Assembly: GCA_043228905.1 (NCBI GenBank)
Contig: JBHGNT010000008.1
Location: 2,852,001-2,916,000, forward strand
DNA: 64,000 nucleotides
Direction of reading: 5' to 3'
Origin: Azolla caroliniana
Lineage: Eukaryota; Polypodiophyta
In this document: one piece after another, positions 8,801-20,989 of the stretch
Layout: each line of letters opens with the position of its first letter
How positions within the stretch are numbered: position 1 is the first letter of the stretch
Program-made: the position numbers and the translations under genes
The notes under the pieces: generated by a model
What the model was told of the DNA's origin: nothing
Database searches by the model: none
The model's input: only the letters and a program-made list of their open reading frames with translations

Positions 8801-10391
8801 ACTCCCCCTCAAGCTTGGCAAGTCATGAATCATCAATCCGAGATCGGTCATGAATTGCCATAGCTTGTCGGCTCCTAAAGCTTTAGTGAAGATGTCGGTC
8901 GTTTGAAGATTGGTGCTAATGTGTTGTAGGTCAACATCACCAACTAGAATGCGCTCCCGGATGAAGTGATACTGCACTTCGATGTGCTTTGTCCACGCGT
9001 GGAACACCGGGTTTTGAGCCAAATAAATACTGCTCATGTTGTCGCAGTAAAGGGGAGTCAGATCCTTGATGGGAACGCCCAGATCCTTCAAAATCCTCTT
9101 GAGCCATATGGCTTCACATGCAACTACGGTTGCGCCCCTATATTCTACCTTCGTACTCAAAAGAGCGACGGTAGGCTGCTTCTTGCTACTCCAGGATATT
9201 GCTCCACTACCGAGGGAGAAAACAAATCCAGAGGTTGATCTTTTATCGGCTTTGTAGCCGGCCCAATCGGCGTCGGTGTACCCCTCGAGTCGTATTGGCA
9301 TCGCGGTCTTGTAGAGGATCCCGCAATCCATTGTGCCGCTCACATATCATAGAACTCGCTTAGCGCAATCCAAGTGAGTATCACGCGATGTTTGCATGAA
9401 TTGACTAAGGAGACCGACCGGATAATAGAGATCGGGTCAAGTGATTGTGAGGTAGATGAGACTCCCGATGAGTTGTTGATACTGAGTCGGCTCACACACT
9501 TTGGTGCCGGAGTTCGCATCTAGTTTGAGATTGCGATCGAGCGGGGTTGCCACGAATTTGCACTCAACCATCCCAAACTTGTATAACAAGTAGGATGTAG
9601 CGCCGTTGAGAGATCATGATTCCGGACGGAGTCCGAATTACCTCGATGCCGAGGAAGTAATGGAGCTCCTTCATGTCCGTCATCTCGAACTTGTCGGAAA
9701 GGAGGGATTTGACTTTATTGATTTCGACGAGATGCTCACCTCCAATGACTAGGTCATCCACATATAAGATGATGACGATAGGACTTGCGGAATCGCTTCG
9801 TATGTAGAGGGAGTTGTCCTATTTTGACATACGGAAGCTGATTTGATGAAGATAGTGCATTATCTTTGAATGCCAAGCACGTGGTGCTTGCTTGAGGCCG
9901 AAGAGGGGCTTCTTGAGTCGGCATACAGCTTTCAGATGGGTGCTTGAGTTGAAGCTGGGTGGTTGTATCATGTACACCTCCTCTTCTAATTCACCTTGTA
10001 GAAAGGCGTTCTTGACGTCCATTTGATGGAGGTGCCACCCTTTCGCCGCAGCAAGCACAATTACGGTCCGCACCGTCGTCATCATTGCCACCGGGGCAAA
10101 GGTTTCCTTGTAGTCAACTCCGTGAGTTTGGGCGTAACCTTTCGCTACGAGTCACGCTTTGTAGCGGTTGACGGAACCGTCAGCGTTGTACTTCACTTTG
10201 TAAATCCATCTACATCCGATCGCCTTTTTGTGTGGTGAGGTGGGAACGAGATCCCACGTCTCGTTCTTGCGTAGTGCATGCATCTCCTCGTTCATGGCTT
10301 CAATCCATCGCGAATCCTTGGCTGCTTCGGAGAATGTTTCCGGCTCGCATACTGTCGTCACCTTCATCATAAAGGCATAGTGATATGCCAT
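8774..10391 (-). pseudogene. Copia element 2 RT and RNase H remnants
   Basis: Fragments 10391-10152 (RT start, WDLVPTSPHKKAIGCRWIYK), 10091-9819 (HQMDVKNAFLQGELEEEVYM, then GLKQAPRAW), 9761-9564 (after an intact YVDD at about 9750-9770) and 9343-8774 (RNase H, YTDADWAGYKADKRSTSGF, then HIEVQYHFIRE). Stops and frame changes near 9350-9560, 9765-9815 and 10095-10150 prevent a continuous product. The last frame reads through the polypurine tract into flanking DNA before its stop. Confidence 0.85.
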
Positions 10392-10409
10392 GTAGTCATT
10401 GTAGCCGAA

Positions 10410-11699
10410 TCAGCTGACCAGATTCTTTTCACGGGTGGAGCGACGGAGCTTTTCATTTGCAGAGATGAGGGCTTTCTTAGCTTCGATTGGAACATCGAAG
10501 CTGCCGAACTCACTGTCGAGTGAGGGAGTCGACTCATCGTCTTCGTATTCCGACATTTTCGCCTTGCCTTTGTCCATCTTCGGGCTAGGTCGTGATGTGC
10601 TTTGATCGCTCAAAGGCTCTTGTGGTCCGCTCAGTCGAGTCGTGATCGGACTTTCTTCGAACATGTGCGTAAGGCGATCTTAATCCTCTATCTCTTGGTC
10701 GGCGGATTCCGGGTCGAGCGAAGTCGGAGTCAGAGTTGTCTCTGGTGTGTACCAGGATGCGAACTCGTCAAAAACTACGTCTCGACTTACTCGAGATTTA
10801 CGAGTTGAAGGGTTGTAGCACTTGTACCCCTTTTGCTCCAGTGAGTATCCTACGAGGATACATTTCTCTGACTTCGGGTCAAGCTTTTGACGCTTCTCGT
10901 CGGGGATGTGCACGTACGCTATCGCGCCGAATATCCGGGTGTGCGATAAGTCCGGCTTCTTTTCGAAGTATTTTTCGTGCGGAGTGACCTCGTGGATGTT
11001 AGATGTTGTGCACCGGTTCATTAGGTAGACGGCCGTGTTTGCAGCTTTGGCCCAATATGACTTGGGCATATGCTTCTCGTTCATCATGGCCCGCGCTACT
11101 TCGAGGATGTGCCGATTTTTGCGCTTGGCTACTCCGTTTTGTTGCGGAGTGTGTCGGCAAGTGAATTCTCGCCGAATTCCTTCCTTTCGGAGATATGCCG
11201 GGAAATCGTCCGAGAAGTACTCCTTGCCGCCATCCAATCGAAGACAACGTACATGTTGACCCGTGGCTTTCTCGACTTCATTCTTGAATGGTTGGAAGTG
11301 TCTGAACACTTCGCTCTTTTGCCGCATTCGGTAGATCCAAGTGTGCCTGGAAAAGTCGTTGATGAAGAGCATGTAATAGCGACATCCGCCGAATGTAGTT
11401 GTCTGCGTCGGTCCCCATACGTCGAAATGGACTACGTCAAGTAGACCTTTGCTCACGTTCCGCTCTTTCGAGAATGGGTGTCGGTGTTGCTTGCCGAATT
11501 GGCACGCTTCGCATACACCTTCAATCTCCTTCTCTTTGAATGTCGGGAGTTCGATGATGACTCCTTTCGATTTCATTGCTTTGAGTTTGTTGAGATTGAT
11601 GTGGCTGATTCGCTTGTGCCATAACTCTATGTCGGAGTCGGCTTTTATGCCCTTTGCGAACATGGCCGATTTCATCTCGTGTGAGTCGAGAACGAACAT
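10410..11699 (-). pseudogene. Copia element 2 integrase remnant
   Basis: The long frame 11699-10680 has the HHCC zinc region (WHKRISHINLNKL...CEACQFGKQ), the first catalytic Asp (VHFDVWGP), the second in a changed context (LRLDGGKEYF, where DNGGEY is usual) and Glu within QQNGVAKRKNR, where usual elements have AER. So the catalytic Glu position reads Lys. A linker frame continues at 10664-10410 after a stop. Nonfunctional as it stands. Confidence 0.8.
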
Positions 11700-11963
11700 T
11701 CAGCCCTCTCTTCATCTGTGTGCGATGAGTCGGCCCTCTTTTTCGATGAAGCAACCGCCTTGATTAAATCGAACTTGCATCCCTTGCTCTACAATTTGGC
11801 CGACAGAGACCAAATGCTTCGTAATGGTCGGTACATGCAAGACATTTTTAATGTAATTTTGCTTACCTTGTTTTTTGAATGGAACATTGCCGATGTGCCG
11901 AATCGGGTGCGTAGTGTCATCCCCGGTTTCAACATAGCCGGGTCGGTCCGACTCTCGAAGTTC

Positions 11964-13151
11964 TCAGAACCATTCTTGATGCGATGTCATATGGTTCGAG
12001 GCACCAGAATCGACGAACCATACGTCTTCCGGACTGGAGGCACTAGTTGAGGTAGCGGCTGACATACAATTTGCTCTATGTTTCATCATGAACAGTCCGC
12101 CACGGTCGGAGTTGTGTGCATACATTCCGCTACGATCTTCGTAGTCAGAGTTGTGCCCATACATTCCGCCACGATCGGAGTTGTGTGCATACATTCCGCC
12201 ACGATCTTCGTAGTCAGAGTTATGCCCATACATTCCGCTATACTCTTCGTAGTCGGAATTGTGCGCGTAATTCGTGAGTTGTCGGCTTGTGGAAGCCGAT
12301 TCACGCATCTGCTTTCGGCACTCTTCTTTGTGGTGGCCGAGCTTTCCGCAATATCCGCATTTGGTTGCGTTTTGACGGCTCGGGCCGAAGTGGAAGCTCC
12401 CCCTTCCTGCAAAGATTCCTCGTTGGCTTCCGTTTTGTGGCCGAAATTGGGAGTTGTTGTTGTAAGTCGAACCTCGTCCGCCTTGTCCTTGGCCGAATCG
12501 GCCTCTCGCTTGTCTACGTCCTCTTCCTCCGTTCGAGTGCATGTAGAGCATGTGGCCTTCTAACTCATTGCTCCTTGTACGCACGTGGTTTTCTTCGACC
12601 AATAGCATTGATTGGAGCTCGAAGAAGGAGGGAGATTTCTCCCGTGCTAGTACGGCGGTTCGCATTGCGCCGAATCGTGGTGCGAGGCCGCCGAGGCATA
12701 TTTGAACCATCTCATCATCATTGATATTTACGCTTATTGAGCCGAGCGAATCGCAAAGCTCCTTGATCTTCGAGGTGTATGTCGTGATGGACATGTCCCT
12801 TTGTTGAATGTTGTTCAACTCTTGGCGGAGTTGAAGCCTTTTTGCGGTTGTGTTCCCCGCGAAAATCTTTCATAGATTTTCCCATGCCTCCTTCGGCGTC
12901 TTGGCTTCGCGAATGTAGCTGAGCATGTGATCGTGAACACATGTTGCCAAGCAATACATCACGTGGCTTGTGGCTTGCTCCCATGTCACGTATCCGGGAG
13001 CCGCTTCGACGGGTCGGTCTTCATGCGCTCCTTTGATGTAGCTCCAATAACCTTGTCCGACAAGGTATTGGTGCATCTTGTGCTCCCAAGATGCGAAGTT
13101 GTTTCGATCCAACTTCTCGGTAGGGAGAGCACTCCCCATTTGAGTATTCAT
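11964..13151 (-). pseudogene. Copia element 2 gag and protease remnant
   Basis: Gag starts at 13151 (LPTEKLDRNNFASWEHKMHQ, a copia gag N-terminus) and breaks near 12870. It resumes in the frame 12818-11964 with a Gly/Arg/Gln-rich stretch, a CCHC knuckle (CGYCGKLGHHKEEC), a tandem Tyr/His/Asn/Ser/Asp repeat and the protease motif VWFVDSGASNHM. The frame break near 12870 separates the two halves of gag. Confidence 0.85.
12096..12275 (-). repeat. Tandem repeat inside copia element 2 gag
   Basis: Imperfect direct repeats of about 30-57 bp encode alternating peptides of the type YGHNSDYEDRGGM and YAHNSDRGGM, five or six units, between zinc knuckle and protease. Low-complexity inserts at this place in gag are unusual. 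Confidence 0.8.
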
Positions 13152-13298
13152 TATGTTGATTCTTCTTCTTCTTATTCTCTCTTCGAATGCGGGCTATGTA
13201 GCGAAGCTACGATAGCGATGAGCCGGTTCTTGGTCGTCGGCGTGGAGCACAACACACGATCACGATGAGGCGAATGGGCTAGATCGAGCTACCAAATC

Positions 13299-13310
13299 GC
13301 TTTGATACCA
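13299..13310 (-). other. Primer-binding site of copia element 2
   Basis: TGGTATCAAAGC on the minus strand, directly abutting the LTR end. It fits initiator tRNA-Met with one change from the common plant sequence. Confidence 0.85.
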
Positions 13311-13705
13311 TGTAAAGAATCATATATCATTCTTGTGAAGCGGAAGAGATATGAGTTATGTGTGTGTATGAGAGAGAGAGTGAGTGAGTGAGAGAGACAA
13401 GGAATAAGACACAGAGAATATGCAAGGTAAGAGTATATTAACAAAGGAGAAAGACTCAACACAATACAAGGTGGGAGGAGGGTGCTTTATATAGTCACCC
13501 TCTCTCTTGATTAACTACAAGGCTCATGGAGCATGGGGAATGTGAAAGCTCATAAGTTATGTGTCATAGAATATGATTCTATGACTCATACTAAATGCTA
13601 GAATACAAAGAGGTGACTTAATGGTGACTCTTGACCGTTGGAGTGTCTATTCACTCTCAAGGTAAGTTCACACACACTAGACCAAGTTGAACTTGATTCT
13701 CAACA
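13311..13705 (-). repeat. Copia LTR shared by two internal regions
   Basis: 395 bp, TG...CA ends on the plus strand (TGTAAAGAATC to TTCTCAACA). It has a GA/GT-rich stretch at 13370-13396 and a TATA region at about 13481-13500 resembling that of element 1. The primer site of element 2 adjoins its left end, and a polypurine tract (AAAGGGGGAC on the minus strand) adjoins its right end. It therefore acts as 5' LTR to the left and as 3' LTR to the right. Confidence 0.8.
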
Positions 13706-14100
13706 GTCCCCCTTTAATGACCCACGTTTAGGGTTTTACATAGTTGTAGTCACGTGAGGATGAGTGAGAGCATGGCTTTAATTAGTTCGCGTGCATTCGT
13801 AGATTATGGACTATACTCAACACAGACAACATATTAGAATTTTATCACAATAAAACATTAAACAATGCCAAATGGCTTTGCTATGTCAAAGTTGAAGCAA
13901 ACATGATATCCATTGTTCGAACTAGGTGAGATGACTTATACGTAGTGAAGACCTCGTAACAAACATTTGATGAATGTGTAGATAATTAAAGTCAATGTGG
14001 AAAATGGAAATTGTTGACCATCGATAAACAATCACGCGATTTAACCAACAAAGGAGGGAATTTGTTTTGTCATATACATGTACAGAAGCCTTAGTTAAAA
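13706..14100 (-). pseudogene. Decayed copia RNase H end with polypurine tract
   Basis: On the minus strand a diverged RNase H C-terminus can be read (HIDFNYLHIHQMFV, then RISHL and a degraded copy of the usual ADIFTK block), ending about 120 bp before the polypurine tract at 13706-13716. It differs clearly from the RNase H of element 2, so it is the remnant of another element. Confidence 0.55.
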
Positions 14101-15240
14101 GTATTCTTTCAATGTTTAGTCTGTTAACCAAACCAAGTGCCATCTACTTCAATATCATTGTACATTGACAAGTGCATTATATTGAGCGATTTGTGCATGA
14201 TATAAAGAGCAAAACAAATGTTATTACGACATTCACATGTGGTATAGTGACATTAATACACTAATTCTCAGAGATAACACAACTCCATACAAAAAAGCAA
14301 GTTAGTGTCTTTTGTAGAGGAGGCTTGTTGAAATACAAGCACAACTTTGAGAAGACATGTGAGCATGGTCTCTTCACTTACAACGTTGCTTAAGAGGTTC
14401 TTGAAGCTCCTAAGCACACTATGGTTAAATACAACATTTGGGTAGAGCAATTAAAAATTACCTCGTAGTCATTGTCTCTACAAGGGGTACAAATTCAGAG
14501 AGAAACGACAAAAGGACAACACACACAACCCATAAGCTAGCTAATGATATGATGGATCATGGATATGCAAAAGCTCGATTTTCTCTTGACGATTTACTAC
14601 TTCACTCTTGGATCTCTGTCTCGAAAAAAGAATTATAGAGTATCAAATGTCATTGGTTCCCCCTACTTCGTGGCAATCCCATAAGCCCCGTGGCTCCCAG
14701 TACGTCGTGTCAATCTCTTGACCTTAAGGGGGCAAGGACGGATCTTCAATGGGAAGTCAAGTGATTGGCCATGCATGTTGCCCTTGTGCCTCGTGGGTTG
14801 ACAAAACTACTCATATCTTGACAACAAATAGGTTTGTAAGTTGGCGAAACGGGATGTATGGTCAAGACCGGGCGAGGCATGAAGAATGGACAATTTGTCT
14901 CTTGGATGACAATACCCGTGGAATGATGACACGATGTGGGAAGAGCTTCTTACCCTATATACAATCAAGAGGCTCGAAGCAATGGCGCCCACCCCATGTT
15001 TGGCAGTTTGAATGTACTATGTACGAGAAAGAGATGGAGGCAAAGAATGTTAAGAGCGAGATTTGGCGAGCGGGTTGGCAGGAACGAAGCATTGATTCAA
15101 AAGAAACAAAGTGTAGTTCTTGTTATTGGGTCGGAAGTTTGGAATCAAGGAGAGAGAGGCAGAAGAAGCCTCAAGAAAGAAACACACTAAAACACAATGA
15201 GACTCATCATCATATGTATGTATGCATGCATGCATGATCA
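14101..15240. other. Gene-poor spacer left of CCT7
   Basis: No recognisable gene. An open frame at 14749-15237 (+, 162 codons) has no familiar domain and a composition like read-through of non-coding DNA. A short run of alternating TGCATGCA lies at about 15215-15240. The segment may be further decayed retroelement. Confidence 0.5.
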
Positions 15241-15519
15241 TGCATAGTACGTAATATTCGTGTTCGTTAGACCAAACATTCGTGCCACACGTATGTAAAC
15301 GAATGCGTATGTAACCAAAACATTCGTGTGCTTTCTGTTTTAAAACACTTTTTACCTTAACTTACCTTAACTTTCTTACCCTAAAAAAAAGTTGCCTTAT
15401 AATAAGTAATGAGTGCAAAAGTATGGTATTTTACCATACGTGGAGAGTGTTTTCGTACGCGAATGACAGAAGAATGCGAATGCACGAATGTTTCATACTA
15501 CGCATGCATCCATCATCAT

Positions 15520-15792
15520 CTCAAAGAGAAAGAGAAGAAAAAAGAAGAAAAAGAGAGAGAAGAAGAAGCAGAAGAAGAAGAAGAAGAAGAAGAAAAGAGA
15601 GCGCCAACAAAACAGAAAGAAAAACAAAAACAAAAGGAAAAAAAATACACACACACTCTCTCTCTCTCTCTCTCTCTCCTTCTCCCTCCCAAGAAAGAAA
15701 AGAAGAACTCCTGCTGCTCCGCCTGCGTCGTTCGCTCGAAGCATTTTTAGGGTTTCTGCTTGTCTTCTCCTCCTGCGTCGCTCTCTGCACAC
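15520..15792 (+). promoter_or_regulatory. CCT7 promoter and 5' UTR region
   Basis: A purine run rich in GAA (15525-15600) passes into CT repeats (15657-15678) and then a leader ending at the ATG. A telo-box TAGGGTTT lies at 15748-15755; this element is common in plant promoters of translation and growth genes. The transcription start cannot be placed exactly. Confidence 0.5.
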
Positions 15793-18700
15793 ATGTCTTC
15801 CATGCTGGTAAGTACTCCGCCTTCTCTCTCTCTCTCTCTCTCTCTGTCCTCTTCTTCCTTCCTTCTTTCTCAGCCTTTTGTCAGTTTTCATTTCTACGCC
15901 TTCCGCCATTCATTCCTCTTCTTCTTTTTTGTCCTCCATTTCTTCCATCCATCCATCCGTTGTTTGTTTGCTTGTTTCATTTTCCCTGCTTCTTTGTTTT
16001 GTTTTCTCTCTTCGGACATAGCCGCGATGATGATGGTAAACCAATCCATCTTCCTCCGTCGCGTCTTCTTCTTTCTAATCCACCCGAGTTCCTTCCATTT
16101 CTTCCGTAATTCATTCTCTTTATCTTCTGCAGTCATAGCCATTTGCTGGCGAGCACTCACTTCTTCTTCATATTTGCCTTTTCTTTCTCTTTTCATGTAG
16201 TTATTCTAGGATTTCTGGCATTCTTCATTATAGTTAAACCCTAGATCATTGCGAGTGTTTCTCTTCTCTGCAAGAGCTTTTCCATAGCCGTGTATATCGA
16301 AATTTGTGTCGCCTTTGCTGCAACTTATGTTTGTTTTTGCTTTTTCGCAACAACTTCACGTTAGTTTTTTCCCGGTTTCTGGAAAGGTCCCATTTTTATT
16401 CTTATTCATAAACAACTTCAGATGACATGTGTGAATTTGATGTGCGGACATTCCATCAATACTCCTTAATGGTTTTCTTTGGCATTATGGATTGTCTTAG
16501 TTAATGAATTAATTTGTTGCTTCGTTGCAGCAACCTTCAATCATTTTCCTAGTGTTCTTAATCTAGCTTTTCATTGTTTTCTTTGGCCACACCGTAAATT
16601 TAGTTTTTAGCTTCTCTAAAGCCACTGCAGGCTATTTATTTTGTAATGCATTTGGTGCAACTTTCAATCACCGTCTTTTCAATGAATGTCTTGCTCTTCT
16701 GGAGATCTTGTTTTTTTTCTTCTTTGTTCGAACATTCATATCCTGTTTCTTGTTCATTTATCCTGCAGATTCAGATTATTCTAAGATACTCTTCAAAGTC
16801 TTGCTCTGGGTTTCCTGTTACTTTCTTGATTTTTGTTTTACATTTTTGGGAGTTCAGTTTTTTGCTTCTTCACAAGTTCATACATTTTATAAGTTCTTCA
16901 ATCTAACATGTCATCACTCTTCTTGATGTTTGTCTTACCTTTCCTGGGAATCTTTGTTTTGTTTTGTTTTCTTGCAGCAACCTCAGATTATTTTGCTGAA
17001 GGAGGGAACTGACACATCACAAGGAAAAGCGCAACTGATAAGCAACATCAATGCATGCACTGCTGTGGTGGACACTGTCCGCACTACTCTTGGGCCTCGG
17101 GGGATGGACAAACTCATCCACGATGAGAAATCCACAACCATCTCCAATGATGGTGCCACCATAATGAAGCTCCTTGACATTGTCCATCCTGCAGCTAAAA
17201 TCCTTGTGGATATTGCAAAATCCCAAGATTCAGAGGTATAACCTTAGCTGCTCTTACATGTTGAAAGAGATAAATTGAAAAAGACGTAGGACCTATTCTA
17301 GTCTTTTGTATACAGATATGCTATTCGTGTAATGATTTAGGTATAATTAATGCAAGTTGACAAAGAGTACCCTGGATGATCGAAAACGTTTTTTGAGCGA
17401 TAAATTGAGAAATACTGTTCACACGTATTATTCATTTGTGCAGCAGTCTCACAAGATTACTGAAACAAATTGAGAAATACTGATTCACCGAAATCTTCCT
17501 AAGAGTATAAATTGAGCCAGAATTAGGCTAGTCTTTGTGTTTAGGCAAGGAAACTAAAAATATTTGATTGAATGAATCGAGAGAGAGTATTGGAATCTGG
17601 AAATGCCACAAACCAGTGTGCAAAATGAAGATTGGTGTTAAGACAATAATATAAGGATCTCATGCAATGTCGAGTTTGTAAGCTTAGTTCATTGGAGTTG
17701 CTTGATGAAGGTAATCCAATGATTTTGCTTCCCTGAAGCAATGAAGGCATTAGCTTCTAAGGGTTGCTAAAAACATTGGTAGTATCAGGGCCCATAAATA
17801 TGACTCCTCGATATTTACTTTACAGATAAAGTACACGTCATTTACTAGCAGTTGAAGAAGGGAGGGGCCTGAAGTAATCTGGAGGGCATTTTTGTCTAGG
17901 ATTCATTGTCAATCCTTCATTTGAACTGATCTGATATTCTGGATAGAAATACTAATAGAGGGATTTGTAATTTCTATTCATCAGTGATATCAAAATTGTT
18001 ATCACTATGCATAACTGAGGTTTATCCTTCTCTTCATCTTGCAGGTAGGGGATGGCACTACCACAGTAGTCCTCTTGGCAGGTGAATTTCTAAAAGAAGC
18101 GAAGCCCTTTATTGAGGAGGGTGTTCACTCACAAACTCTGATCAGGAGTTTCCGAACAGCGTGTAATCTGGTTTGTATATCATCCATAAATATTGTTCTT
18201 TGATGAAGCTGCAATGCAGACATGTGTACAATAGCTTATAATGTTTGTAGATGATCATACATGTTAAACTCTCTAGTTGTGCAACTGTCATTCCTGTAAG
18301 ACTTTAAAAGAGGTCATGCTTTTCCTTTCTTCATTGTATGTAATGCAGGCTCTTGCTAAGATAAAGGAACTTTCTGTCAGCATTGAAAGGAAAAGCTTGG
18401 ATGAAAAGAAATCTCTACTGGAAAAATGTGCAGCAACCACACTCTCTTCAAAATTGATAGGGGGAGAAAAGGAATTTTTTGCTAAGATGGTGGTTGATGC
18501 AGTTACTTCACTCGGGGAGGATGACCGCTTGAATATGATTGGAATAAAAAAGGTAGCATACGAAGCTGGGATGATGTACTCACATTCCTCGTCGCTTTGC
18601 TGATCACTAACATGCATAAATGTGAATTATGTAAGTCTCCTAAAATAACATTACTGATGAAAATTCTGGATTTCCAGGTTCCAGGAGGAACCATGCGTGA

Positions 18701-20989
18701 CTCGTTCTTGGTGAAAGGCGTTGCTTTCAAGAAGACCTTTTCTTATGCTGGTTTTGAACAACAAAGGAAACAATTTTCCAACCCAAAAATATTACTTCTG
18801 AATGTTGAGCTAGAGCTAAAGTCAGAAAAAGAAAATGCAGAAGTTAGGTGAGTTCGGTGTCAATTGAAGCTTTCATGATTCATGTCAGGTATGGGCATGC
18901 CACAGTACGAGCTTGTCAAGCTTGTTTATGAGTAACATGAATCATTGGTCATAGACATACTATAGTTGTTGGCTTTATTTTGAATGTTTTTGAGGCAATA
19001 TCATGCCATCATCATTAGTTCTATGTGGTATTTAGTTTTCTAGTTGTTTGACTCTGACTTATTTATCTCCCCTTCATTGATTCAGTTTTTTCCTTTTGGA
19101 AAACGTATTTCTGTATACATCTGATTTGATCAGGTATATAATCATACTGGATATGGGCTTTTGTGTTTTCTGAATTTGGAGGATGCATACATTTCCAGGT
19201 TATCAGACCCTGCACAGTATCAATCAATTGTAGATGCTGAATGGAACATTATTTATGACAAGCTGGACAAATGTGTTAAGAGTGGAGCAAAGATTGTTTT
19301 ATCCAGACTTGCAATTGGGGACTTAGGTACACAGGTATGTTAGAAAATGCCGCAGAACTGCAAGTAGTATATATTTTTCTTAATGATGCTGTTTTCCTTT
19401 CTGTTTTTGCAATGTGGCTAATTATAAGTAGCTGCTCTAGAAGTGTATTATTTCATATGAATTGTTTTGAAATGAATATATGTAGCTGTATCAGAGAAAA
19501 GGATTTATATGTTTGAATTGAGTGATGGGGAATTGCCAAGCTGGAAAAATATTCTAATATATTTGTCTCAGCTGAGCTGTGCTGAAGACTATGGAAAAAT
19601 CTACAATAATTTCCCATCTATGATGATCCCCAAATTTTGGATATGTAGATGGTACATTATGTTATTCTAGAGCACTAACATGTACCTGTTTTCCAGTATT
19701 TTGCAGATCGAGATGTGTTTTGTGCTGGCCGTGTTCCTGAAGAAGATCTTCAGAGAGTAGCCAGTGCAACTGGAGGCTCAGTGCAAACAAGTGTTAACAA
19801 CATTGTTCCTGAGGTGAGGCACTGGTTTATTCTTGCTGTGTGATAGCTACAAATTTTTTAATCCCTTGGTAACCGGTTGTGTTAATGTGAGGCAGGTTCT
19901 TGGTCAATGTGAAGTTTTTGAGGAGAAGCAGGTGGGAAATGAACGTTTTAATATCTTTAATGGTTGTCCATCTGGGGAAACTGCTACCATTGTTTTGCGT
20001 GGTGGAGCAGATCAGGTGAGGTATCAGAAGCAATCTTTTCTTGTGGGTTATAGTTTGCAAATTTTGTTAATGATCAAAACAATGATTTCTTAGTTCATTG
20101 AAGAGGCAGAGCGAAGTCTTCATGATGCCATTATGATTGTTAGGAGAGCAATGAAGAACTCTGCAGTTGTTGCGGGTGGTGGAGCTATAGATGTAAGATT
20201 TGCTTTTGGCTTTTAGATATTCTACTAGAGTTTATAAGTATTTTATATAGCCAGACATTGTTATTTATGGCCTCTTCCTTTCAGATGGAGCTTAGCAGGT
20301 ATTTGAGACAACATGCACGTACAATTGCTGGGAAATCTCAACTATTTATTAACTCTTATGCAAAGGCTTTGGAAGTGATTCCTCGTCAGCTTTGTGATAA
20401 TGCTGGATTTGATGCTACTGATGTGTTGAATAAGCTGAGGCAAAAACATGCCATCTCGTCAGGTTTGCAGAACTTCCTTCCTGCCTCATCAAGTGGCATT
20501 TAGCTGTTTGTTTATTCGTTGTGGCTAATGGTATTTGCTTTGGTGGTTTAGGAGAAGGTGCTGTCTTCGGAGTGGATATCAATAGTGGAGGAATTATTGA
20601 CACTTTCAGCAATTTCGTGTGGGAGCCTGCTGTTGTAAAGGTGAGTTGAGTTAACTTTGTGCATCAACATTTTTTCCCTCGAGAGTTTGGATTTATCCAT
20701 TACTTATTGATCTATTTGCAGCTAAATGCTATAAATGCTGCAACTGAAGCTGCCTGCTTGATTCTCAGTGTCGATGAGACAATCCGAAATCCAAAAGTAA
20801 GTCATTGTATATTCCTATATATGATAATATGCTGATATGAATTGAGAAATAACTGTAGTCTAATGAGGTTTTCTTTATTGCTTGTGTATGCAGGCTGAGA
20901 GTGCACAAGGGCAAAATGCTGCGAATGCCATGGCTGGGAGAGGTCGTGGTGGATTTAGGGGAAGAGGGCGTGGCATGAGAAGAAGATAG
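15793..20989 (+). CDS. CCT7: T-complex protein 1 subunit eta (CCT7)
   Basis: Subunit of the cytosolic TRiC/CCT ring chaperonin, which folds actin, tubulin and other proteins with ATP. Thirteen exons join in phase: 15793-15807, 16978-17235, 18045-18170, 18349-18552, 18678-18847, 19199-19334, 19697-19813, 19896-20015, 20094-20192, 20285-20462, 20552-20640, 20722-20796, 20894-20989. Total 1683 nt, 560 aa, close to the 557 aa I recall for Arabidopsis. All introns are GT-AG. Hallmarks are LLKEGTD and [10 protein letters not shown] near the N-terminus, the ATP-site GDGTTTV from about residue 93, the GGGAID turn, [14 protein letters not shown], and a Gly/Arg-rich end ([17 protein letters not shown]). 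The first coding exon is only five codons and is followed by a 1.17-kb intron, typical of strongly expressed plant genes. No defect seen. Confidence 0.97.

Larger units (their letters stand above)
8801..13310 (-). mobile_element. Broken Ty1/copia element 2, internal region
   Basis: A minus-strand copia body from a primer site (13299-13310, TGGTATCAAAGC) to a polypurine tract (about 8801-8812, GAGGGGGAGT). It contains gag, protease, integrase, RT and RNase H in copia order but split over several frames. The 5' LTR is the one at 13311. No matching 3' LTR follows the polypurine tract, so the element is truncated or recombined. It is a different family from element 1. Confidence 0.85.

Noticed and set aside
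14749-15237. 162-codon ORF left of CCT7
   Set aside because: No recognisable domain, no clear codon bias and no splice partners. Left as spacer; transcript data could overturn this.
15423-16200. Overlapping ORFs of 100-230 codons around the CCT7 start
   Set aside because: GAA, CT and T-rich promoter and intron DNA read in several frames; the gene's own short first exon explains the ATG at 15793.
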